64,000 nt of DNA from the NCBI GenBank assembly GCA_950097015.1, contig CATNEN010000025.1, positions 1,326,001 to 1,390,000 on the forward strand. Direction: 5' to 3'. A model generated the notes under the pieces. It searched no databases. It was not told the origin of the DNA and worked only from the letters and a program-made list of their open reading frames with translations. This document shows positions 49,310 to 58,995 of the stretch, piece after piece; position 1 is the stretch's first letter; the number at the start of each line of letters is the position of its first letter. The stretch is from Macrostomum hystrix. Lineage: Eukaryota; Platyhelminthes; Macrostomidae. A program made the translations under genes and the position numbers.

Positions 49310-50680
49310 TCTTATTTCAGCCTTCCTAATCTGTTTATTGCATGTCATTACCTTCCTAATCTGTTTATTGCATCTGTCATTGCCTTCCTAATCTGTTTAT
49401 TGCATGTCATTACCTTCCTAATCTGTTTCTTGCATCTGTCATTGCCTTCCTAATCTGTTTATTGCATCTATTACCTTCCTAATCTGTTTCTTGCATCTGT
49501 CATTGCCTTCCTAATCTGTTTATTGCATCTGTCATTGCCTTCCTAATCAGTTTATTGCGCCTGTCATTGCCTTCCTAATCTGTTTATTGCGTCTGTCATT
49601 GCCTTCCTAATCTGTTTCTTGCATCTTTCATTGCCTTCCTAATCTGTTTATTGCATCTGTCATTGCCTTCCTAATCTGTTTATTGCGTCTGTCATTGCCT
49701 TCCGAATCTGTTTCTTGCATCTATTACCTTCCTAATCTGTTTATTGCATCTGTCATTACCTTCCTAATCTGTTTATTGCGTCTGTCATTGCCTTCCTAAT
49801 CTGTTTATTGCGTCTGTCATTGCCTTCCGAATCTGTTTCTTGCATCTATTACCTTCCTAATCTGTTTATTGCATCTGTCATTGCCTTCCTAATATGTTTA
49901 TTGTATCTGTCATTGCCTTCCTAATCAGTTTATTGCGCCTGTCATTGCCTTCCTAATCTGTTTATTGCGTCTGTCATTGCCTTCCTAATATGTTTATTGC
50001 ATCTTTCATTGCCTTCCTAATCTGTTTATTGCATCTGTCATTGCCTTCCTAATCTGTTTATTGCGTCTGTCATTGCCTTCCGAATCTGTTTCTTGCATCT
50101 ATTACCTTCCTAATCTGTTTATTGCATCTGTCATTGCCTTCCTAATCTGTTTATTGCATCTGTCATTACCTTCCTAATCTGTTTATTGCATCTGTCATTG
50201 CCTTCCTAATCAGTTTATTGCGCCTGTCATTGCCTTCCTAATCTGTTTATTGCGTCTGTCATTGCCTTCCTAATCTGTTTCTTGCATCTTTCATTGCCTT
50301 CCTAATCTGTTTATTGCATCTGTCATTGCCTTCCTAATCTGTTTATTGCGTCTGTCATTGCCTTCCGAATCTGTTTCTTGCATCTATTACCTTCCTAATC
50401 TGTTTATTGCATCTGTCATTACCTTCCTAATCTGTTTATTGCGTCTGTCATTGCCTTCCTAATCTGTTTATTGCGTCTGTCATTGCCTTCCGAATCTGTT
50501 TCTTGCATCTATTACCTTCCTAATCTGTTTATTGCATCTGTCATTGCCTTCCTAATATGTTTATTGTATCTGTCATTGCCTTCCTAATCAGTTTATTGCG
50601 CCTGTCATTGCCTTCCTAATCTGTTTATTGCATCTGTCATTGCCTTCCTAATCTGTTTATTGCATCTGTCATTGCCTTCT
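49310..50680. repeat. 32-bp minisatellite with variants
   Basis: Units contain TTGCCTTCCTAATCTGTTTA followed by TTGCATCTGTCA, with shorter copies lacking TGTC. Strings of variants (GCGCCTGTC, GCGTCTGTC, CCGAATCTG) recur in the same order several times, about every 430-680 bases, so it has higher-order structure. Intergenic. Confidence 0.95.
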
Positions 50681-51904
50681 TAGTGCCTTTCCTGCATGTA
50701 GCACTACTTACCTACGAGTAATATGTTCATTGCTTCGATAATTACCTCCGTCTGGTCGCAGTTGCTGTTTTGTATTTAGTTTTTTATAATAGTTGTTTGC
50801 AAGTCTGAATAAGGACTTGCGTTGCTTGTACCGCGCAATCGATTTTCTAATTTTCACGCCTCTCTTTCACGCCAACCCTCCCTCAAGTCAGGCCTATCTC
50901 CTCGCTTCCCGTCCCCCCATTTATTTATCGATTGCTATTAAACCCCAAGGATTTTCACACCCCATTTTCTGTTCGCACCGTTTGCCGACCCCATTCTGGC
51001 TCAGCCTATCATATTTCAACTAAATATACGCAGGCCCAAGTATTTGTAAACAGAACAGCCTGTTTTCGCTGTTCCTATTCAAGCACATTTGGCTAGTCTA
51101 TCTATAAAAAGAAAAGTTTGTAGGACCACCAAGCCATATCGCCATCCAGTTTTAAACCAAGGGAGAATTCCCAAAATTTCCCCAATCTTTATGGGGAAGT
51201 GCCCAAATGCTAATAGCGTTGGGTGGTGATTGATTGGTTGACAGACAAAGCGATGGTGTCCTGTGGTTGAGCTGCGCCTAATATTTAGGCTTGATCAGTG
51301 AAATGGGAGAAATTCGCATCAGTGTGTCCATAGTGGCCTATTTAAACCTGTTGTAGCCCTTGAAGGTCCAGCAAATCCGTCTAGATAAAGTTAGGTGACC
51401 ACCGAAGACGGAGATGATGCAGGCACATTCGGGTGACATGCTGATCAATTTTGAAGGCCTGGCAAGGCCGCACTGAGACGCAGTGCTAATTTGTGTATCG
51501 GGGTGTCGGAAATACACAAGCACTTATCGGAAAAATCTGACCTTCGGCCAGAACCGTTGAACATCTCGACGGTCGGAAGAGCTGGTGACTTGATTTTTTT
51601 GTTTCAGAAGATGCGCAACAAAAAGTTGGCCCGTGTTCTTGAGTATCGTGTGCTTGCGTTGTTCCGTTCGGGTGCAGCACAAAAAATTGTCAGTGGGAAA
51701 ATTCCCCGTTCCATTGGTAGTTTTACGGTTAAGTTAAAAACAAATAATGAAATATTTTCAGTCTAGCATAAACCTCATTCACTAAAATGGCAAGGCGCAA
51801 TTTCTGTGCGATAAAAAAGTCCTGAGGATTGAAGAACGCGTGTGTATTACGAGTATCAGAAAGTACAATCGTTTTGGTAAGATTTAGAAATCATTTTACT
51901 CATT
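50681..51904. other. Unique intergenic sequence
   Basis: A 91-codon open frame at 51491-51766 (+) has no recognisable family and no obvious splice partners, so I do not call it a gene. Convergent 3' side of the next gene. Confidence 0.4.
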
Positions 51905-54900
51905 TTACGCAAAGTGGTAAGCGTCTGGTTCTGGCGAGTTGACCGGATTTCTCGGGTGCAGGAATGTTCTCTCGTAGTCTCTCATCGCGTTGAACGGATT
52001 CAGCTGCGGGGCCGGGGGCGTCGGCGGCGCAGCAGGCAGCCTGACGGGTGGCGCGGTGATTTTCATGTACTCCAGTCCACCTGACGCGCCATAAGCTCCA
52101 GAGGCATCAACAGACTCCAGATCCGGGTGAAGCAGTTGACGCTGCAATTGACGCTGCTCCTGAAGGAGTCGGCTTCGACTTTTGGCAAACGCCCGACGAC
52201 GAGCTTCGCTACTGCTAGTCTGCTGCTGCTGCTGCTGCTGCTGCCGATGAGAGACCGGCGGCTGCTGCGTAGCCTGCAGCGGAGTCGGCATCAGAAGCAG
52301 CGGCGGCGGTGGCGGTTGCGCCGGAAGCAGCCGCCGATTTCCTGCCGCCACAGGAAGCTGGGAAAGTAGCGGGTGCGGCGGCTGGCGAAGCGACTGTAGT
52401 TGCTGTCGCTGATGTTGCTGCGGCGGCTGCTGCTGCTGCTGCTTCTGTGATGACGTAGCCGGATGTTGCATCAATAACTGATGCTGCCTAATTAGAAAAA
52501 AAAATGTCTAAAAGTCTAACAAGAAATGGATTCTTCCAAGTCAAAAAAAACACTTTTTTCTGAAAAAATCCCATCACACTACTTTCGTTTTCTTTGAATA
52601 GTAAAAATCGCTAATTGTGTAGTAGTCGTAATTAATTCGGCTTTAAATTTACTACTCAACATTTCTCATAAAAAACCCTAGTATTTTCCTTCTCAACTTC
52701 TCTATGAGATGCACAAAAATGCACAAAAAATGCACAAAATATACTCAGTTGAGACACAATGGGATAGACACAAAAGACACAATGGGATAAACAGAGAGAC
52801 ACAATCGGATAGACACAAGAGACACAATGGGATAAACAGAGAGACACAATCGGATAGACACAAGAGACACAATGGGATAAACAGAGAGACACAATCGGAT
52901 AGACACAAGAGACACAATGGGATAAACAGAGAGACACAATCGGATAGACACAAGAGACGCAATGGGATAAAAAGTTGAGACAGTTTAACACACACAGACT
53001 AAATTTGGTCATCCCAAGAGCACAGTGGAGCAGACGATGGACCAATTTGATACCTTCCCACATCGCCGCCGCTCCCTCCGAGACCGCGGCCTCGAAGGCT
53101 GTTCAGCCGCGGCGGACTCGGCTGTCGACGTCGGCGTTGAATGTCCAGATCGCGCTCTAACTGGGCCCGGTAGTGCCGACTCGGCGTCAGCGGCGCAGTC
53201 AAGGGCGAGGTCGATGTCGCTGCTATGGCTGCCGCCATCCAATCTTGTGCCGGACGCTGCCGACAACGACGCTGCTGCTGCTGCTGTTGCTGCAGGAGCT
53301 GCGGCTGATGCAGCTGATAGTGCAGATAGTTTAGCCTGGCTAGGCAGAGAGCCTCAGCTCGCTCTCTCAGCAATGATGCCTCGCTAGAGCTTCTGTTGCT
53401 GCTGCTGCTGCTGCTACTACTGTCACTTCTTATTTGCTGCCGATCTGATCTGCGTAAGAATGGTTAAGCTTGCTTAGATTGAAGAAAGATTGACTTTACA
53501 CACCCGCAGCTAGCGAGGTGGGAATTCCGCATGTTCTGATGACCCTGAGCACAAACTCATCGCCTGGCCTGGGATGGCCTGGGAAAAATGTTTTTTTCCA
53601 CTTTAGACATCGAACAGACTGCACATCGCTATACTCACTTACCAGTTTCTAGAATTTTTGCAACAGTCCATTCGGTTCAGCTGAGTGCTGAGCAACAGAC
53701 GCAATTAAGTGAGAGATAGCGCGACAGAATGAGAGTTGTTGAGTTCAATCAGAGCAACTGGCTATTATTTATAGCAATCTGCGGTCCGCAAGTTAACAAT
53801 TTAAACACAAATGTATTTTCTCGCTCACATAGTAAAATGAGAGAGAAAGAATGAGAGAATTCTTCAAGCTGTGCTCCACTCAGCTCAGAAGGCCGTTCTG
53901 TTTAGCCAAAATGCAATGATGGATGAAGTTTCTAGAGAACCGCCCGCTCTGAGCGTAGGGCTCGCAATGCTAACATTTACAATGGCGGCAGCGCACTGTT
54001 AACAAATAATTAAGCAGTTCAAATTTGATCGCTCCGCAGATATTATATTGTTTCTATTCTATTCCTGTCTGCTTAGGATAAATGACCCGCTATTTAATTG
54101 CAGGCTTATACAAATGGACAATCAAAAGCGAATATTATCATCTCAATTGAAGAGCTTGTCAAATGATATAACATTCAATTGCTCCTTCAGTTTAGAAAAT
54201 GAAATTTTTGTACTATAAAATCAGAACTAAAAATTATATTAGCTCATTAGACTTACCTTTTCATCAGCAGCATTTGGGCGATGAGTCTACCGCCAGGTCG
54301 AGCTGTTGGCGGATGAGCATAGCGGAGAACAGCAGCGCCAGAAAGATCTAAATAGGCTCCACAGCCTTGCATATCGCTTGAGCTTGAGTCTGTGTTGAGT
54401 CTGTCTTGAGTCTGTGTTGAGTCTGTCTCTTGAGTCTGTCTTGAGTCTGTCTTGAGTCTGTGTTGAGTCTGTGTTGAGTCTGTGTTGAGTCTGTCTTGAG
54501 TCTGTGTTGAGTCTGTCTTGAGTCTGTGTTGAGTCTGTCTCTTGAGTCTGTCTTGAGTCTGTCTTGAGTCTGTCTTGAGTCTGTGTTGAGTCTGTGTTGA
54601 GTCTTTTGAGTCTGTCTTTTATTTGTCTTGAACCTGTCTTGAGTGGTTCTGTGGTGAGTCTGACCTTATGCCGTTTAAAAATGATGAAGTGTGATAAAGA
54701 GATTACTTCGGAATGAGCTTTTAAGGGTTTAAGCAAGCTTTAAGTGAAGAAGTCTTTGAGCATGTGAGCCATCTCGCACTCTCCTTCCTGTCAGCTCATT
54801 GTGAAGCACTCAGCTGCTGAGTCTTTGCTGGCTGAAGTCAAATTGAAGAACAGAAATCTAAAAGTCGACAGGGTTGGTTGCACTCTCGCATACACAGGCT

Positions 54901-54922
54901 GTCTACCTTTCAACTTTCCCAT
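51905..54922 (-). CDS. Unrecognised poly-Gln protein, four exons
   Basis: Not recognised. In transcript order: 54922-54907 (ATG, only 16 coding bases), 54347-54257, 53449-53054 and 52487-51905 (stop TAA). Phases match at all three GT..AG junctions, giving 361 residues. The first exon is the least certain; it was chosen because it supplies a Met and the right phase. Exon 2 reads LSGAAVLRYAHPPTARPGGR then LIAQMLLMK and looks like a folded or conserved segment. Exon 3 begins with a Ser run, has LLRERAEALCLARLNYLHYQ, a poly-Gln stretch and SRHYRAQLERDLDIQRRRR. Exon 4 is Gln/Pro-rich with a basic helix (SEARRRAFAKSRSRLLQEQR) and ends NPFNAMRDYERTFLHPRNPV plus a short acidic tail. No signal peptide or membrane segment. 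Probably nuclear or cytoskeletal, but this is a guess. Introns 1 and 3 hold arrays. Confidence 0.68.
52745..52975. repeat. 45-bp minisatellite (two 22/23-bp halves)
   Basis: Alternating half-units GAGACACAATGGGATAAACA and GAGACACAATCGGATAGACA; about five full units. It lies in intron 3 of the poly-Gln gene (52488-53053). Confidence 0.93.
54380..54650. repeat. 11-bp array, GAGTCTGTGTT / GAGTCTGTCTT
   Basis: About 24 copies with the two variants mixed. It begins some 30 bases from the splice acceptor of exon 2 of the poly-Gln gene (minus strand), inside intron 1. Confidence 0.93.
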
Positions 54923-55194
54923 TTTCCTACTGCTCTCTACTGTCACTGGAGCTCTAGCTTTTAACTTTATTAGAAAAGGAAGTGAATTGAAAAGTCAACT
55001 TGTGCATTGTGATTCACTTTGAACTGTGTGTAAATTGCCACCACCATGAACCTAATAGGAAATGTTTGGATCGGATGCCTTAGAAAATCTCTTGCAGCTT
55101 ACTAGAAGTAGGCTGACCTGCAGTTTCACCATGCAGGTCAACTGCAACTGAGAGTTTAGAGAAGTGCACGGTAGGAAAGAATAGGAGACTTGAA

Positions 55195-55735
55195 AGGGAA
55201 GAGGAATAAATGGGGGAGGAATAAATGGGTGGAGGAAGAAAGGGGTAAGGAAGAAATGGGAGAGGAAGAAAGGGGAGAGGAAGAAAGGGGAGAGGAAGAA
55301 ATGGGTGGAGGAAGAAAGGGGAGAGGAAGAATGGGTGGAGGAAGAAAGGGGAGAGGAAGAATGGGTGGAGGAAGAAAGGGGAGAGGAAGAATGGGTGGAG
55401 GAAGAAAGGGGAGAGGAAGAAATGGGTGGAGGAAGAAAGGGGAGAGGAAGAATGGGTGGAGGAATAAAGAGGAGAGGAAGAAAGGGGAGAGGAAGAAATG
55501 GGTGGAGGAATAAAGAGGAGAGGAAGAAAGGGGAGAGGAAGAAATGGGTGGAGGAAGAAAGGGGAGAGGAAGAATGGGTGGAGGAAGAAAGGGGAGAGGA
55601 AGAAATGGGTGGAGGAAGAAAGGGGAGAGGAAGAAAGGGGAGAGGAAGAAAGGGGAGAGGAAGAATGGGTGGAAGACGAAAGGGGAGAGGAAGAAAGGGG
55701 AGAGGAAGAAATGGGAGAGGAAGAATGGGTGGAAT
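55195..55735. repeat. Purine-rich minisatellite in duplication copy 1
   Basis: Units of about 32-33 bases made of GAGAGGAAGAATGGGTGGAG and GAAGAAAGGGGA, almost pure purine on this strand. Open in many frames on both strands; not coding. Confidence 0.93.
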
Positions 55736-56374
55736 ATGGGTGAGTAGGTATATAACACGTAGCCAGAAACGGGGAGAGTGAGAAAAAGCGAGGCAAAATA
55801 GCTGAGAGAAAGAAGAAGAAACAAAAATTTCAGGAAGGAGAGAGACCTATCGATGGTGAACAATGACACCGTGGTTAAATTTTATGGAGATTTTAGGGAG
55901 AATGAATCCTCAGACCAGCTAAAAGCTAAAACTAAGCAAGAAAAAAAGCAAATAGCTTAGAAGCCGAAAGCAACAAATTGGAAAACGAGAGACCGCAAAT
56001 GGACCCATAGCGTTCAGAATTGTTTCGAGAGCTTGTAGGTAAGTATGTGGTTGGCACAGGAATACAATGAAGAAGGTAAGCTAATTGAATACTCCATTAC
56101 TGACTATCCGATTCATTGGAGGAAAAATATTTTTACATTTTCTTAGATTTCAGTGGCAGTTCAGCGCAGCGGATCCTATAGGCCTCAATGGTGGCCATTT
56201 GAACTGTTGTGTGTAAATTGCCACCACCATGAACCTAATAGGAAATGTTTGGATCGGATGCCTTAGAAAATCTCTTGCAGCTTACTAGAAGTAGGCTGAC
56301 CTGCAGTTTCACCATGCAGGTCAACTGCAACTGAGAGTTTAGAGAAGTGCACGGTAGGAAAGAATAGGAGACTT

Positions 56375-56985
56375 GAAAGGGAAGAGGAATAAATGGGTGG
56401 AGGAAGAAAGGGGAGAGGAAGAAATGGGAGAGGAAGAAAGGGGAGAGGAAGAAAGGGGAGAGGAAGAAATGGGTGGAGGAAGAAAGGGGAGAGGAAGAAT
56501 GGGTGGAGGAATAAAGAGGAGAGGAAGAAAGGGGAGAGGAAGAAATGGGTGGAGGAATAAAGAGGAGAGGAAGAAAGGGGAGAGGAAGAAATGGGTGGAG
56601 GAATAAAGAGGAGAGGAAGAATGGGTGGAGGAAGAAAGGGGAGAGGAAGAATGGGTGGAGGAAGAAAGGGGAGAGGAAGAATGGGTGGAGGAATAAAGGG
56701 GAGAGGAAGAATGGGTGGAGGAAGAAAGGGGAGAGGAAGAATGGGTGGAGGAATAAAGGGGAGAGGAAGAATGGGTGGAGGAAGAAAGGGGAGAGGAAGA
56801 AATGGGTGGAGGAAGAAAGGGGAGAGGAAGAATGGGTGGAGGAAGAAAGGGGAGAGGAAGAAATGGGTGGAGGAAGAAAGGGGAAAGGGGAGAGGAAGAA
56901 CGGGGAGAGAAAGAATGGGTGGAAGACGAAAGGGGAGAGGAAGAAAGGGGAGAGGAAGAAATGGGAGAGGAAGAATGGGTGGAAT
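56375..56985. repeat. Purine-rich minisatellite in duplication copy 2
   Basis: Same units as copy 1 in a different order and about 65 bases longer, so the array has changed since the duplication while flanking unique sequence has barely diverged. Confidence 0.93.
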
Positions 56986-57458
56986 ATGGGTGAGTAGGTA
57001 TATAACACGTAGCCAGAAACGGGGAGAGTGAGAAAAAGCGAGGCAAAATAGCTGAGAGAAAGAAGAAGAAACAAAAATGTCAGGAAGGAGAGAGACCTAT
57101 CGATGGTGAACAATGACACCGTGGTTAAATTTTATGGAGATTTTAGGGAGAATGAATCCTCAGACCAGCTAAAAGCTAAAACTAAGCAAGAAAAAAAGCA
57201 AATAGCTTAGAAGCCGAAAGCAACAAATTGGAAAACGAGAGACCGCAAATGGACCCATAGCGTTCAGAATTGTTTCGAGAGCTTGTAGGTAAGTATGTGG
57301 TTGGCACAGGAATACAATGAAGAAGGTAAGCTAATTGAATACTCCATTACTGACTATCCGATTCATTGGAGGAAAAATATTTTTACATTTTCTTTGATTT
57401 CAGTGGCAGTTCAGCGCAGCGGATCCTATAGGGCATAGGCCTCAATGGTGGCCATTTC

Positions 57459-57914
57459 CGAAACCAATTTCGAAAGAAAATAAAACTATATTATATTTAC
57501 AGTCAGTCATGACTTTTGCACTTTTGAGACTGCCAGTCAAGACAGACAGACAGAGAAAAATTTTTTTGTCTGACTTGCCGTCGTGAGACTGAAAAATACA
57601 CTTTTTTCTCATCCTTAGTATCCAAAAGTACAGATTTGGATTTTTATCAAAATGACTGGCTCCTAAAACTAAATTAATGATCAATTGCTTTTACCTCCCC
57701 CATTCGCTTGTATTTTCTCTGGTCGATTAGTTTTTTAGTTTTTCTTCCGCGGCGTTTGCTTTGTGCACTTTTCGTAACATTGTTTACCATCTCAGACCTT
57801 GAAATGATCGTATAAATGCTCAGAGTAGTATTCAAGAATCCTAAAAAAAGGTGCGCTCAAAGCCACTTTATAGAAATCAATTGTATAAGAGGGCTTGATT
57901 GACAATAGAGAGGT
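57459..57914. other. Unique intergenic sequence
   Basis: AT-rich, nothing recognised apart from a short GACA run near 57541. Confidence 0.35.
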
Positions 57915-58410
57915 GAGACGCAAAAGATATACGAAAAGAGGGAGATGTTACAAGGGAAGAAATGAGACAGGGGAGAGATGAGACAGGTGAGACATGAGAC
58001 AGGGGAGAGATGAGACAGGTGAGACACGAGACAGGAGAGAGATGAGACAGGTGAGAGACGGAACAGGTGAGAGATGAGAAAGTTGAGAGATTAAACAGGT
58101 GAGAGATTGGACAGGTGAGACATGAAACAGGAAAGAGATAAGACAGGTGGGAGATAAGACAGGGGAGATATGAGACAGGAAAGAGATGAGAGAGGTGAGA
58201 GATGAGACACTGGATAGATGGGGCATGGGAGAGGTAAGACAGGTGAAAGATCATACTTAAGTGTGACGAAATACCTGATAGAGATGAGTCAGGTGAGAGA
58301 CCAGACACCAGCTGAGAAATGAGACAGAGGCGGTATTAGATGACGGCTGGGTGCAGAAAGTGACCATGGATTTTGAAGCTTCGCAGGCTGTATCTACGCG
58401 CCGACCCCTG
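57915..58410. mobile_element. 16-bp minisatellite with a hAT-like end
   Basis: Units GAGACAGGTGAGAGAT / GAGACAGGGGAGAGAT run from about 57915 to 58330. The right flank (GAAGCTTCGCAGGC, then GCGCCGACCCCTG ending at 58410) resembles the right arm of the hAT-like MITE at 61133, which also follows a 16-bp array of this type. No matching left end was found, so this may be a truncated copy. Confidence 0.55.
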
Positions 58411-58644
58411 TCCGATAATTCACACGTAAGTTCGTCGGCACGTTGCACAGTGTTGAAAGATGATTGTTATTTTTAATTATAACATTGACGCAGAATTTAT
58501 TTTCACTAGTAAAGCATCGAATGAGACTACACTTTAGCTAGACAATTTCGCAAATGACAGAAAATAGCATCGCTTTCTGGGACAATAGATGTTTAAACAG
58601 TGGATAAATTATTCGAGACCAAAGACCGGTATAATAGGAACAGT

Positions 58645-58995
58645 CAGCTAGTCAGCCAGTCAGCCAGTCAGCCAGTCAGCCAGTCAGCCAGTCAGCCAGT
58701 CAGCCAGTCAGCCAGTCAGCCAGTCAGCCAGTCAGCCAGTCAGCCAGTCAGCCAGTCAGCCAGTCAGCCAGTCAGCCAGTCAGCCAGTCAGCCAGTCAGC
58801 CAGTCAGCCAGTCAGCCAGTCAGCCAGTCAGCCAGTCAGCCAGTCAGCCAGTCAGCCAGTCAGCCAGTCAGCCAGTCAGCCAGTCAGCCAGTCAGCCAGT
58901 CAGCCAGTCAGCCAGTCAGCCAGTCAGCCAGTCAGCCAGTCAGCCAGTCAGCCAGTCAGCCAGTCAGCCAGTCAGCCAGTCAGCCAGTCAGCCAG
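58645..58995. repeat. Octanucleotide array, CAGTCAGC, in the globin 3' UTR
   Basis: About 44 perfect copies. On the minus strand the globin stop codon TAA (58998-58996) is followed at once by CTGGCTGA repeats, so the array is the start of the 3' UTR. Confidence 0.97.

Larger units (their letters stand above)
55028..57458. repeat. Tandem duplication of a 1.2-kb segment with inverted ends
   Basis: Copy 1 (about 55028-56200) and copy 2 (about 56211-57458) are near identical in their unique parts. Offset is 1183 bases at the left and 1250 at the right because the inner array is longer in copy 2. Each copy starts AATTGCCACCACCATGAACC and ends GGCCTCAATGGTGGCCATTT, which are imperfect inverted repeats, so the unit may be a DNA transposon relic. 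A 60-codon stretch near the right end (with MVNNDTVVKFYGDF) is open in both copies but unrecognised. Confidence 0.85.

Noticed and set aside
51491-51766. Possible small gene
   Set aside because: 91 codons with a decent start, but no recognisable domain, no splice partner and no supporting signal.
55080-57119. Long Ser/Pro/Phe and Glu/Arg/Gly frames
   Set aside because: Translation of purine-rich arrays inside a tandem duplication; no conserved domain.
58258-58448. Possible minus-strand exon
   Set aside because: No family recognised, and the GCCGACCCCTG inside it is better explained as a hAT-like end.
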